Part shown: one piece after another, positions 11,815 to 24,127 of the stretch | How the letters are laid out: each line of letters starts with the position of its first letter | Position numbering within the stretch: position 1 is the stretch's first letter | DNA from: Dysidea avara | Taxonomy: Eukaryota; Porifera; Demospongiae; Dictyoceratida; Dysideidae | Direction: 5' to 3' | DNA length: 64,000 nt | NCBI RefSeq assembly: GCF_963678975.1 | Contig: NC_089279.1 | Span: forward strand, 29,241,525-29,305,524 | The notes under the pieces: model-generated | Told to the model about the DNA's origin: nothing | What the model saw: the letters and a program-made list of their open reading frames with translations, nothing else | Databases searched by the model: none | Position numbers and translations under genes: made by a program

Positions 11815-13011
11815 TATACTCAGTGCTTGTAATGTAAACATTTTGCTCATGTGAGTGTTACAGACATAACATACAGACGTGTTTTAGGCGAACAATTTCA
11901 AGAAACACCTACTGCTGACTGGCTGTAAGTGTTCATCTGGCTTAAAATCATAACCAATTGACTGTTATTAGACAATGTTATTATTATTATTATTATTATT
12001 ACTAGGCCCGGGGCAAATACAACAAAGTACAATTACTAACGGGACAACCTACCAATAAGGCAGTGCAGGACCGGTACAGTGTGTGCATGTTGGCACATAA
12101 ATGCAATTATAATCAGATGTTATACATATATAGCAGGCTCTAAGAATTCATACTAACCAATGAACGCTTAATTAAGTCTAGGATATTAATTTATGCATCT
12201 GTACACAACTTGTGTCCTCCTCATGTGATACCAGTCGTTTAAAAGTGGATGGATCAAGGTGATGGATTAAGACATGGCTGGAGTTGCCAAGGGCAGACCA
12301 CAGTGGTATCAATCTGGGACAAACGAAGCTGAGTATTTCCGCTATGTGACACACACAACCATTATCTGACTCATCCACTGAGTTACATTTTTAAGTATGA
12401 GATGGGCCGATATGTCAGACAATGGTCACATGGTGTCTTGGATACACTGCAAGATAAAATAAAATGTGTAGCAGATTTCTGTGAAAGGTGGTAGCGCCTT
12501 CAAAGGAATACTAATGGATATGACACATCAGTGGTGTGCACACTGAATGGTAGCTATACAGTAGTGATTGGTGCTTCACAGCTACGGGAGATAATATTTT
12601 ATTTATTGTTACTGGGTAGTTAAATACAAACACAGTACAAACAAACAGTGTTACAACATGAAAACAGTCTACCTCTGTTAATAATCCTCCTGAACGCATG
12701 GCATGGTGACTTGGAATGTACTGGCAGCTGGCATGGCGACTTGGGATGGCTTACAGCGGCACCTGAATTTAGCCACTGAATTTAATGGCAATGAATATTA
12801 AACTATTGAAAGTGTTTAGGATAAGTTAGCTATCCATAGTTCACATACCTATGGAATAATTATGAATATATTGTTTTCACAATCGGCACTAATGAAAACC
12901 TATTGTTTCACAGACAAAATTTCCAAGGATATGCCGTAATTTGCTTTTTTTACATAAATACTTTAATACAAGTATATACTGTTACTTGAAAAAGTTATTA
13001 ACAACTTACTC

Positions 13012-13012
<1 letters not shown>
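11815..13012. other. Intergenic, short TTA microsatellite only
   Basis: A (TTA)n tract lies at about 11979-12001. Nothing else was recognised. Confidence 0.4.
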
Positions 13013-13076
<64 letters not shown>

Positions 13077-13264
13077 TTGTGTGTGTATGTGTGTGTGTTG
13101 TGCATGTGTGTGTGTGTGTGTGGTATGTGTGTGTGTGTGTGTGTACAGTTGTGTGTGTGTGTGTGTGTGTGTACAGTTGTGTGTGTGTGTGTGTACAGTT
13201 GTGTGTGTAGTTGTGTGTGTACGTGTGTGTGTTGTGCATGTGTGTGTGTGTGTGTGTGTGTGTG

Positions 13265-13300
<36 letters not shown>

Positions 13301-13392
13301 TATGTGTGTGTGTGGTATGTGTGTGTGTGGTATGTGTTTGTGTGTGTGTGTATGTGTGTGTGTTTGTGTGTGTGTGTGTGTATGTGTGTTCT
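13013..13392. repeat. Long (GT)n compound microsatellite
   Basis: About 380 bp of GT repeat with periodic GTGTACAGTT, GTTGTGCATG and GGTATG interruptions. The interruptions themselves recur, which suggests larger-block expansion. Open frames across it are repeat artefacts. Confidence 0.95.
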
Positions 13393-14358
13393 GGAGTAAA
13401 ACAACTTATACAGGTATATAATTCAAGGTATAGTCACAGGTAGCTATGTGAGTATATATATATAATAACTCTATCGTTGAACACTAAAAATCCAGCCTTA
13501 GTCTATATGTTTGACTCTGCTGTTTATATAAAGATTTTGTTTGTCGTGGTCCTTTGGAAAAACCATGCAATGTAAGTTTCATGTTGGTTACTATAAACTT
13601 GCACTGTACTTTAAATGCATCATATAATTTTGTTCCATAAAACTTCAACAGCTATTAAATGCTCCTACATACATGCTGCATGCATTTCAAGACATTAACT
13701 CCCCTGACAACATGCTTTCAGTAAAAATTTATATTTTGTGGTAAAATTATAGCTAATAATGCTTAGCTTATAGTGAACTAGTCACCATACAACTAAGTAG
13801 CTTATTATCCTTTGTTAATGATTGGAAAGTCTGTTTTTTTGCAGAGCCATACAATCACATTGTATATGCCTTATAAAAGAAATTATTTTAAAACAGTCAT
13901 ACTTCAAAAAGTTTACTAGAATTACACAGTCCAGTGAGGTATTTAATTTTCAGCTTTGATATACATCATTGTCAACAGCAAATAAAAATGTATAGGTAAT
14001 GCTGCACAAGTCCCTGCAAGTCTTTCACTTGCCAGTTACATCACAACAGCATCCTTGGCTTCATCTCAGACTCATACCTATAACTACTCCTACTGTGATA
14101 TGAAGGGCTGTATTTTTATTTGTGGCTATAATAATAATTATAACATATATACATAGTACGTATTTGTATCACCATAATATACTGTGTGCTTAAAGCTTGT
14201 TCATAATTGAGATGCCAGTACATACAGTAGCTATAATTATTTATGTACTTTAGCTAACTCTGTTATCTGTGTATGTTAATAAAAAAAATTTATACAAACA
14301 TATAGCTAGTTCAATTGTCACACATTGATCCACTCACTCATTAGCTAGCTTAGAGTGA
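13393..14358. other. Intergenic, 3' flank of the first ML-domain gene
   Basis: No exon was recognised. A minus-strand AG-flanked stretch near 13980-14090 was examined as a possible last exon of the ML gene and is not needed, because an exon with an in-frame stop lies closer. Confidence 0.4.
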
Positions 14359-15153
14359 TCATCTAACTATACATTGTAAATTTAGACAAAATAGCAGATT
14401 ATTCATCTGATCAGTAGCTGTGACTGTTCCACTGTAGTTACCCTGTACAAAACCCATTCATAATACACATCCTATAATGTAAATAGTTATACACACTTAG
14501 TCTAGTGGTTACTCACTCTTACAATCAACTGTATAGTGACTGTATAATTCTTTACACATTCATAGCTTACTGGAATGATAGAGTTTGGTACTTTATACTG
14601 AATTTTCCAGTTAGCATCTTCTGTAATGAAATGTACACATGCAGAATATGAAACTTCATAATTGTACTGAAATGAATGACTGACCTGCTAGTAGTGGACA
14701 TTTCACTTTTATGAATTGTAACAATGCATAGCACAAATCGTATGTTTCCCTTAATGGTGGCAAATTATTGAAACGTACTTCGACGTACATTCGTCCACTG
14801 GTCACTTTCTCCACTGTAAATCAACAACAAATTATTCAAACAAGAAAGTGCATTTTATTCAGTCAAATAAACGTGTTTTATAATTCATGGTAACTAACAT
14901 ATTGTGCCATTTAGTTGTATCAATATATCTTCTCCGATTACAGGAGGATATGGGTTGAAATCCACTTTAATATTTTGTATCCAAGCAGTCCGCTTAGCTG
15001 TAAAAATTAAATTCATATCCTACAATCGTGCATAAAGTGGTGCAACTATACTCAACCGCAAGATCCTTCCCAACAAGTCACTTTCTGTCCTTGTAGCTCT
15101 TCACTACTTGTAAGCAGAGATACAAAAATTACTATAAGTTTTATACACCCCAT
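14359..15153 (-). CDS. Secreted ML-domain (MD-2/NPC2-like) lipid-binding protein 1
   Basis: Five minus-strand exons (15153-15057, 14997-14899, 14813-14685, 14620-14571, 14442-14359) with consistent GT/AG borders give 152 residues. Residues 1 to about 20 are a signal peptide (MGCIKLIVIFVSLL). The rest matches the ML family: FNPYPPVIGED, then YDLCYALLQF, KCPLLA and the strand GNYSGTVTATDQMNN. Six cysteines after the signal peptide match the three disulfides of NPC2-type proteins, and the length is normal for the family. ML proteins bind single lipids or sterols in a beta-sandwich cavity, in lysosomes or outside the cell; the ligand here is unknown. Exon lengths and phases match the gene at 25662-29734, so the two are paralogues. 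Confidence 0.88.
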
Positions 15154-15309
15154 AATAATTATTAGCTACCACAACAAACTCTCAACTTGTGAGTACACAT
15201 ATATTGTTTGTTGTACATGGTTTATATATTTATTCACATATACACATGTATAACTGCATGTGTTACATATACAGTACGTTTATTTTCACTTACTGACATA
15301 CCTCATTCA

Positions 15310-16330
15310 ACATGAATTAAGTATGAAAGTACAGAGCTGAATGGTTGACAACAATAGTAGTCTTTCAAGGCATAATTGTATGAAGGATACTGTAATATTT
15401 CAATCACGTTATTGATCACTACAATATTGTTGTGTATATGAACTGATGTGTATACTGTATGAAGACTGTCAGTTTCAGCATATACACAGACAATTACAAT
15501 GAAACAAAAAATATATAACTATCTACTAGTCAATATGTATATACTCCAACTATGCTGGCCCATGCATGTGTGCCCTAATGCTACACAATTAGATTGCAAG
15601 TGTAACAATTTGCATGCATATGCATTTTATACCAAGACTTGCTTGCAATTAGAAACAGTTAACTTTAATAACAATCAGCAAGCTACAACAAACATTATGA
15701 GAAATTTGAGAAAATAGAACGTATAACCAGTGTGGTCTTGGCATACCAGTGTCTACTCAACAAGAAGTCACTTTGAGCAAAATCAATATTTACATTTTCA
15801 TTTCTATACTGACAATCATTGTAATAAGTAGTACTCAAATCCACAATCTCAAGTTACAAGTAGCTAACTAAGGCCATTCCAAGTAGTCTACCTGTTTCTA
15901 AATCAATAACGCTATGGGTATAAATAGCTACCATGTTAAATATCATGGAATCTGTATAGATGTTCATAAATTTTGCAAAGATAAAGTTTCATGGCTGATA
16001 AAACCAGTGATTCCACGGTGCATGCACATCTATATCACACATACGTACAGTATCTTCATGGAAATTCAATGATGCATTGCGGTAGTGTATGTAGCTACTC
16101 TGCATAATTACACAATCTTCATTTATGTGTCACTTGCTGACTGCACTACTGATGTTATAGTCTTTTGTTAACTTATCGATCATTAGGTACGACATATAGG
16201 AGGAAAGCACAATATCGATGGGTGTGGTATACTATGTGAAATGCCAGGTGTCACATGCCAACTAGATTATAATGTATATGCATTCGTGATTTCTTGTATT
16301 AATAATGGGTAGGCATATATATATGATATG
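15310..16330. repeat. Segmental duplication, copy A
   Basis: Parts of this stretch, such as the block around 15330-15500 and that around 16160-16240, align with 19570-19790 and 20100-20172 in the same order and orientation, with many substitutions. It lies just upstream of the first ML gene. The duplication looks old. Confidence 0.6.
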
Positions 16331-16924
16331 CATCAAATATGAGTTATTACGGACATGGCCCTAGTTAGCTATTCTGATCTATTTCAGAAGTGGTCAAAGT
16401 TCAGTAAGGATTAAGAGTTGCTAAAATTGTAATACTCTAATAGAACTGTCAACTACTCCACACTATAGAGATAATTATAATAGGGGAACTAGTGCAAGAC
16501 TGATTGGAATAACTACCTCATCATGTGGCAACCTCATTGAAAAAATTTACTTGACTGTAGCTAGTCTACTACTATCATGGTTCTGCATAGCTTGTCTCTA
16601 GGATATTGAGTTTAAACATTTGCGAGCTGAAGTGTTGAAAAATGCAATAATATCACGTGAATAATTATGATTAGTATAGCTATTGCAAAACCCTTTGGTA
16701 CATGTGGTTGTGCTTGTTTATTTGAGGCATGTGTTTTTTACTTTCTTTTCCACCTGCTGTTTTAACTTGTGTGATGCTGGGCCATGAATTAGAAAGACCA
16801 GGGGTGAGAACCTATAACATATTGTAAGATAGTAATATATACCATAATTTTATAGTGCGAAAATACACAACTATGAAAGAAGTGAAGGTGTACACGAGTG
16901 AAGGTGTACGCCACAATGACATCA
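16331..16924. other. Intergenic, nothing recognised
   Basis: No exon, RNA gene or repeat family could be identified in this stretch. Confidence 0.4.
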
Positions 16925-18140
16925 AATCTAAGTAGTAGTCTTTTTCACATGGACTCCTTTCATCTTAGTCTGCAAACAACAGGAAACTCTCAACTTTAAA
17001 GATTTTTCTTTCTGTGATTTTATTTTGAGATTAACTTCAAGATTTTGATACTGTGTAATCTGTTTGTCTGTTTTACGATCATACAGGACCACATAAGCAT
17101 GGAATGTCACCAACTCAGGAGAGTTCTTCACTAAAATAGCAACACCATTTGTATCAAATGTTATACACAGTACTTTTATCAAATGAATTTACACACAGTA
17201 TACATGAACCAGTCCACCATGAGCTAATATCGTACTCATAAATGCACCAGGAAGGTGAGTGTCCCTGGATTTAACACACAACTGTTGCAAATTACAGCAA
17301 CTACGAGCTGGGGTAGGACATACAATAATCTGCTGTCTAAGTCTTAAGTATTTGATCCTATTACAGTTAGCGAATATGTCTGTAAGTGTAGTGTTATGGA
17401 AGCATCAATAGGCAGTATTGATAAAGTGGATAAGTGATGGGAAATATGATATTACCAACAGGCTGCTGCCTATGAATCTACGTTCACAATCATCACAGAA
17501 TTTGTCCGGACTCTAATGCTTGCAAGCTTGTACATTTCTGAAACAACCTAGAGAGTATTTTCTTGTCATTTTCTCCCAATGGTAATAAGACACACAAGCT
17601 AACTGCTAAGTGGGTTAACTTCAAATCACTCAATATCCTCCACAATTCTCTACCTCAGAAACTGGTACACCCATCAAGTTTAGTCTTCATAAGTTATGAC
17701 AGCAGTTGGCAATAGTACGAAGACCTTGTAAACTTTTCAAACCATCTTTGTTGTTATCTAAATTCAGTTGCTGAGGATTGGGGCATGCAAAAGTTAGCTG
17801 TACCAACTGTCAAGAATTAATTGAGGTAAATTGTATCAAATGAAATCCGCCTATTATGATTAATATATCTAATTCGGTCACAACTTTAAGGCTGCTAATG
17901 CCGCAAATTAGCTGATCTACATGCACACTTGAGGGCTTCACTTTCAGTAAAGCTGTGTGAGATACCTTGCTACCATGAGCACAATCAGCCAATAGTAACG
18001 ATAGTTTGGGTAATCCAAACTTACTGGTACCAACATACTGGAGGTTGGCCGTTTTACCAAACTCCATTTGAAATACTGGGAACACAGGGACAAGATCCAG
18101 TGGCATTTTAAACCTCTTGTACAACTTGAGATAACCAACA
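16925..18140 (-). pseudogene. Decayed leucine-rich-repeat gene
   Basis: Minus-strand translation gives leucine-rich-repeat-like blocks spread over changing frames. Around 17750 there is QQLNLDNNKDGLKSL followed by LRTIANCCHNL and RLNLMGVPVSEVENC. Around 17830-18100 there are LPKLSLLLADCAHGSKV and ICGISSLKVVTELDI. The 3' part (16928-17182) holds SPELVTFHAYVVLYD. In-frame stops (for example after CCHNL) and several frame changes interrupt it, and no splice sites account for them. No NACHT or other effector domain is visible. It lies between the two ML genes, so it may be a remnant of an LRR receptor-like family. Confidence 0.6.
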
Positions 18141-18479
18141 GTACCAGATTATAGCTACATTATATCGTGACTTGTGCTATTCCTCCAATATAGCACTCTC
18201 TCTGAATAAAAAATCATTATCTGTTGACATGATGATGTTCAAATTACATGGTTTAAATACATTTGATATCCGGCAATGCAACCATGATTCTATGGAGCTA
18301 GTAGAAGAGTCAATGTCATCTATTCAGTAGCACATCCTTACACTGTATATTCCAGATTGTAAGTTCATTCAGCATTGTCCCTAGTGGGATAGTGGGATAG
18401 CATTCACAGACAGATTGTAGCACCAATGTGAGGCACCAACGAGTGTTAGCAATTGTACTGAGTGCAATTAGCAATGAAC

Positions 18480-18656
18480 ATCAAGTCTCTGTAGATGTCT
18501 CATGTGTTGTAATATCATTTCTAGTTGGTTATGGTTCAACTGGTTGTTGTTAGATCAAGATGTATCACATTACTGCAGCACTCGAGTATTCTGCCAATTG
18601 CTTTGATGATGTGACGCCAGTGACGAGGTGTCGAAAGGATATTCGCTTCATATGCT
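18480..18656. repeat. Segmental duplication, second pair, copy 1
   Basis: Aligns with 24870-25030 in the same orientation: shared ATCAAGTCTCTGT, TTGGTTGTTAGATCA-like and GAGTATTCTGCC words in the same order. The hAT element at 18665 was inserted at its edge. Confidence 0.65.
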
Positions 18657-18664
18657 GTCTGCAC

Positions 18665-19394
18665 CAGCGTTGAAACCGGGTCGGGTCATCCGGGTCAACC
18701 GGGTCACATTTTCTCCGGGTCATCCGGGTCTGACCCGGTTTACAAATTATCCGGGTCTGACCCGGATTGGATCACGTGAGAAACGAAATTGATCGTTTGG
18801 CGACGTGGAACCTATAAACGCTAGTCGCGTAGCTCTTTCATGAGCCACGCCCACTTATCGCGTTACAAACATACGCTCAGCCACGCTCATTTATTAGTAA
18901 GTGCAGTCTGTAGCATGAAACTGTGTCCGTTTCAGTCTGCAAGCTTACGTGGAGCCACGCCCACTAATCGATTAATGTATGAGTTGTATATAGTCTAGGT
19001 CTAGTCTTGCAGCAGGATATTAAGTACTTTTGTGAGCCACACCCATTTTAATATATTGGGAAATTGCAATACTAAGTATGTATGAAGCCACACCCAATTG
19101 CTGTCTGTAAACTCACAGTAGCTACGTGGAACCAAACCCACTGACTGATTTTAAATTATGAACTTACCGGCTTAGTTATCACATAACTACTTGTTTACTC
19201 AACACGAATCGAACGCTCAAAACGTAGTCTCGCTCGCTCGAGAATACCCGAAACATAGCTTTTATCGCGCGCCTCGACTTAATTTAATCCGGGTCAATCC
19301 GGGTCACATCCGGGTCAAATCCGGGTCTGACCCGGATTGCTATCCGGGTCAGTGGGTCATCCGGGTCAGCAGTAGTGACCCGGTTTCAACGCTG
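18665..19394. mobile_element. hAT nonautonomous element with CCGGGTCA subterminal repeats
   Basis: Ends CAGCGTTGAAACCGGGTC and GACCCGGTTTCAACGCTG are perfect 18-bp inverted repeats, flanked by a perfect 8-bp duplication GTCTGCAC (18657-18664 and 19395-19402). Both subterminal regions are packed with ATCCGGGTC(A) and GACCCGG words, a pattern known in hAT elements as transposase-binding clusters. The interior repeats GAGCCACGCCCA-type words several times. No transposase frame is present. Confidence 0.9.
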
Positions 19395-19408
19395 GTCTGC
19401 ACGTCTTG

Positions 19409-19409
19409 A

Positions 19410-19474
<65 letters not shown>
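19409..19474. repeat. (CTG)n trinucleotide microsatellite
   Basis: More than 20 near-perfect CTG units. The apparent polyglutamine and polyserine frames have no supporting gene context. Confidence 0.95.
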
Positions 19475-19564
19475 ATGCTGCTGCAGGAGGAACCGAGGAG
19501 AAAGAATACCTGATTACCTGATACCTGACATGCATGATACCTGACATGCATGGTACCTGTATAT

Positions 19565-20176
19565 TCAAGATAAATAAAGTGTGAAAGTACAGAGCTGAAT
19601 GGTTGGCAACAATAGTATATTATAGTCTTCTAGGTATTAGCTTGGTGAAATTACATGAATTACACTGTAATATTTTAATCAAATTATTGAACACTACTAA
19701 GGAGTATAATATTGTAGCACATATGAATTGATGTGTATTGTGCATAAAGATTTCTTTATCATCAATTTCATTTTATACATAGACAATAACGACAGAAGTA
19801 ACTATATCTATTCTTTATTATGTACTCTAACAACACCGATGCATGCATGCTTTCTCTATATTGTCTATAACACTATATATCAGTAAAGTACAAGTGGCAT
19901 GTGCATACACTGTATACCTGAAATATCTAAGACATAATTGCTTGTAACCTTCACAAGTGGAGACACTTAACCAGCTATATTGGCAAACCATTAACAGACA
20001 TTTGAGAAAATGGAATGCATAACTGGTACCATGCACTCATTTGCTATATATAGTCTGATGATCTTAATTATTTTTTGCATCGCATTTCTATACAATGTTA
20101 CGATATCTTGCTAACTTATCAATCATTATGCAGCACATATAGGAGGAACGCACAACACTCATGAGTATGGAATACC
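19565..20176. repeat. Segmental duplication, copy B
   Basis: Diverged copy of 15310-16260 (for example GAAAGTACAGAGCTGAATGG at 19584 and 15334). The copy is interrupted at 20177 by transposon insertions and may resume after 24747, where CACGATTTCTTG matches CGTGATTTCTTG at 16284. Confidence 0.6.
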
Positions 20177-20650
20177 CAGGGGCGGATTGGGGGGGGGGGG
20201 GGGATAAGGGGGCTGTATCCCCCCTTTCCTTTCTAAGTTAGTACTTAGCCAATAAAACCCTAAATCTTCTATGTGTATAAAAGCAGACTTATTTCAGGAA
20301 CTATGTATCACTACCAACACAAATAATGTCTATGTAACTATACCTATTGTTCAACTCTGTTTCCAGGAGAATATAACTTCCTTTTCCTCAAGAGTTATTC
20401 AAAAACAAGTTTCAATTGTGGGTTGCATTTCCAGTTATAAAAGTTTTAATTGTGGGTTTTGTTTTATTCAGATGAGTAGCGGTGTTTTCCACTTTGGTTA
20501 TAAGAGGTGATTAGAGTGGTTTAAATGAATTATATGATTCAAAAAGTGTTAGTTAGTTTAATTGGTTAGATCTATCAGCTTCAGTATAATATGTAGCTAG
20601 CTACCAACTCAGCTGAACTGTAGTCTTTTGGCAATTTGCAGTCTCGTAAG

Positions 20651-21269
20651 TAGAGTTGCACCGATAATCGGTTGAATTATCGGTAACAACCGATATTAGC
20701 TAATTTTACAAGTATCGGTATCGGCTACGAAGCGGAAATAACTTGCCGGTTAACCGAAACCCACAATCAATCGTTAAGTTGACGACAATGAACAGGTGAA
20801 AGTAAAGAAGGTGGTGAATGTAGCAGTAAGTGGTTTGTTGTAACTGTTTTGTAACTATTTGAGTTTGTTTGTTTGCACAAATGTGGTTGCAAGGCTATAG
20901 TAGGCTGTGTATATTTATCGGCCGCCCACGCAATTAGTTGATCACTCTTCACAAAGGGTCTGTAGTCCCACTAAAACACTGTTTGATTAGCTGTTTTATA
21001 ACTACTTGGCTTCCTTTTCCATGAAAGGAGATACTAGCAAAACTGTGTAAAACATTGTAAAAGTCGGCCGCCCACGTAATTAATTACATTGATTACATTA
21101 TCATTACAAATGCAGTTTATACGCATAAACTTTAGGTGATTTTCTGCTCCTCCTCCTCCTCTGTTCTGAAGAAATGAAGAATATCGGTAAATATCGGCAT
21201 ATCGGTTACAGGAATAGGCAAATAATCGGTATCGGCAAATGTGAAAAAATGCATATCGGTGCAACTCTA
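20651..21269. mobile_element. hAT nonautonomous element, ATCGG-rich
   Basis: Ends TAGAGTTGCACCGATA and TATCGGTGCAACTCTA are perfect inverted repeats, flanked by a perfect 8-bp duplication CTCGTAAG (20643-20650 and 21270-21277). TATCGG words are clustered near both ends. The TGCACCGAT terminus is widespread among animal hAT elements. Length 619 bp, noncoding. Confidence 0.9.
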
Positions 21270-22035
21270 CTCGTAAGGCAGCTATAGCATATTCACCCAC
21301 TTTTGTTGTAGAATGTAAAATATGTATCAGTTACCTTCTGATATGACCCCATGCTGTGGGTTATGGTGCTGGCATTTGTAGCTGGCATTTGTAGCTAGCC
21401 TATAGTTCAGTCCTCATAATGCGGCAGATATAATAAATTGACTATCACAACAACAAATTCAGAAAGCCCATAAATAATATAGTTGCACTTTGCTAAGGAT
21501 TGCCAGTGGACTAGCTAATAGCTACTAGTACCCTTCACTGCATTCTGCTTTTCAGTACACTTTATTGGTGTTATGGCTAACAAAAGTGTCACTAGGCTAT
21601 GGAGCATGCATACTAATAATTGTGACGTTCAGCACCACTACTACTTAGTTATACATGTTTTTGCCTCACAGATTTAGCTGATTAGAGCATGGCCAAGAGG
21701 AGCTGATGCATTATGGCACATAGCTAGCTATATCTAAATTCTTGGTAGCCACAAATGAAAAGATTATCATATTATACTCAATGCATATTACAATCAGTCT
21801 TGATTTAATGGAAAAGCAAAATTTGAAAGATACATAATAAACTGAAATTCCATTATTTTCCACTGAAAAGTTGCTAAAAATACGTACTCTCAGATTCACC
21901 TTTAGAGGACCTAGTTTTCAAAAATTTCCTGGGGGGGGGGGGGGCATGCCCCCAGACCCCCCTAGGTTGCACACTAATATAGTCACTATATATTCCAAAT
22001 AGCTAAATTTACCATGGATACTATATGAACTAGGG

Positions 22036-24127
22036 AGGTATGTTCCGCTTCCAAAAATGGAAGGAAATGGTGGACTTATTTTTATCCACTTTTGGATGTT
22101 TTTTTACTCTGTGATATATCCTTCCAATTTTGGATGGAAATAGCTCATTTTCCTATATAGTGACGAAAATATACAATAAGGTTCCAAAATTGGATGGTTA
22201 TCTGTACCAAGTTTATAATCATCCAAAGTTGGATGGTTCTTGTCATCCACTTTTGGAATAATCTGTAACAAATTTATATCCATCCAACATTGGATAGTTC
22301 TTGTCATCCAAATTTTGGAATAATCTATACCAAATTTATAATCATCCAAAATTGGATGGTTCTTGTCATCCAATTTTGGAATACTTTGTATTAAATTCAT
22401 ATTTACAATCTGAAAATAACGAATCACAGCAATCCAACTTATGTATCATTGTTCACGATCATACAGTATGGTAGAACAGTATTAAGGATGTTTTCACAAT
22501 AAAAATATTGACCAGAAACCAGCCTCACAATACCTTCATAGTGCCTTGGCAGTATTGGTGAGGTATAGCAAAGTCTAAAAATGTGACTTGAAATGCTTGC
22601 AATAAGTTACAATAAAGTTTTTCAAGTTTCTATATAATGGAATTTTCTGCTGACTGACTGACAAATTCATCTTAGTTCAATAATGGCTAAGGCTACAAGC
22701 TTGGTTTTTCACTGTTTAATGTCACTTCATCCCCTCTGGTGCCTTTTGGCATATGACAGTAAGTAACAATGCATGCATCATGGACTTAACTAAGTAGCCT
22801 TTGTGCTCCTTTTTGCCCCATTTCTCTTCATTGATAGCTTAAGGTGTCAATTCCTGGTAGCATATAATGGCTTCCCTATGTGTAATTACCCATATTCTCC
22901 ACAACCCCCTGTAGCTGCACTTCTCTCCATTTGCATTGCTGTGTAACAGGCAGAACATGCCGGAAAATGAAGCATAAGGTTGATCATTGGAGCACATGCT
23001 CAGATGCAAAATTAATTTGATGGCATGAAGGTATTCATCATGGAGTTATCTTTATTTGTGTCTCATTTCTTTTTGCTGACAGTATAAGGTGTTGATTAGT
23101 AGTAATGCATTAATGATTTTAATTTGCAAATGAAAGTCATTTGTAATTTTGCACCAAACCTTAAACAATAGAAGTAAGCAAATTTGTTCTAACTTATCAT
23201 TCGCCATGAGTGCAAGTACAAGGAATTTTAAGTTTCACTTCGGATCATAGAAATAAAAAGTGATGAAACATGGGAGATCATGCATTTAGTGCAGGTATGC
23301 TAATGGTGAAATTGGACTACCAGAATTATCCATTTATGGATGGATATAAATTTGGTACAGATTATTCCAAAATTGGATAACAAGAACCATCCACTTTTGG
23401 ATGGTTATAAATTTAGTTCACGTTATTCCAAGATTGGATACCGATTTTGGATAACTATAAATTTGGTAAGGATTATTCCAAAATTGGATGACCAATTTTG
23501 TATGATTATAAATCTGGTACAGATTATTTCAAAATTGGAAGACTCATTTTGGATGATTATAAATTTGGTACAGATTATTCCAATATTGGAAGACTAGAAC
23601 CATCCACTATTGGATGATTATAAATTTGGTACAGATTATTCCAAAAGTGGATGACAAGAACCATCCAATTTTGGATGATTATAAATTTGGTACAGATTAT
23701 TCCAAAAGTGGATGACCATAACCATCCAATTTTGGATGATTATAAATTTGGTACAGATTATTCCAAAAGTGGATGACAAGAACCATCCAATTTTGGATGA
23801 TTATAAATTTGGTACAGAGTATTCCTAAAGTGGATGACCAGAACCATCCAATTTTGGATGATTATAAATTTGGTATAGATTATTCCAAAAGTGGATGACC
23901 ACAACCATCCAATTTTGGATGAATATAAAGTTGGTACAGATTATTCCAAAATTGGATGAACAGAACCATCCAATTTTGGAACCTTATTGTAGATTTTTGT
24001 CACTATATAGGAAAATGAGCTATTTCCATCTAATATTGGAAGGATAGATCACAGAGTAAAAAAAATCCAAAAGTGGATGAAAATAGATCCACCATTTCCT
24101 TCCATATTTTGAAGTGGAATATATATG
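22036..24127. mobile_element. Long inverted-repeat (foldback, Mutator-like) element with minisatellite arms
   Basis: The element is flanked by a perfect 9-bp duplication, GAACTAGGG (22027-22035 and 24128-24136). Both ends carry related outer sequence (GGAAGGAAATGGTGGA left, its complement right). Next come arrays of a roughly 60-bp unit built from CCATCCAATTTTGGATG and ATTATTCCAAAAGTGGATG, inverted relative to each other. The left array has about four units (22180-22400) and the right about ten to twelve (23335-23990). The interior (22400-23330) has no transposase but belongs to a dispersed repeat also seen at 51420-52560. Arms and duplication support a nonautonomous Mutator-like foldback element. 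Confidence 0.8.
22480..23060. repeat. Dispersed repeat, copy 1 (interior of the foldback element)
   Basis: Shares ordered short blocks with 51420-52560: CTGACTGACTGACAAA-like words, then ATCATGGACTTAACT, then GCATTGCTGTGTAACA, then AAAATTAATTTGATGGCATG. Similarity is patchy and both copies are noncoding. Confidence 0.55.

Noticed and set aside
13013-13404. Long open frames of Cys/Val or Thr/His repeats
   Set aside because: They are translations of GT/CA dinucleotide repeats and appear in several frames and both strands. The same holds at 36226-36418 and 55120-55522.
13980-14110. Alternative last exon of the first ML gene
   Set aside because: Every acceptor leads straight to a stop in the required phase, while the exon at 14442-14359 completes the ML domain.
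19366-19568. Polyglutamine or polyserine protein
   Set aside because: Comes from the (CTG)n tract; no splice sites or conserved flanks support a gene.
22104-23597. Repetitive proteins in the foldback arms
   Set aside because: Frames follow the 60-bp repeat period and occur on both strands; they are by-products of the minisatellite.
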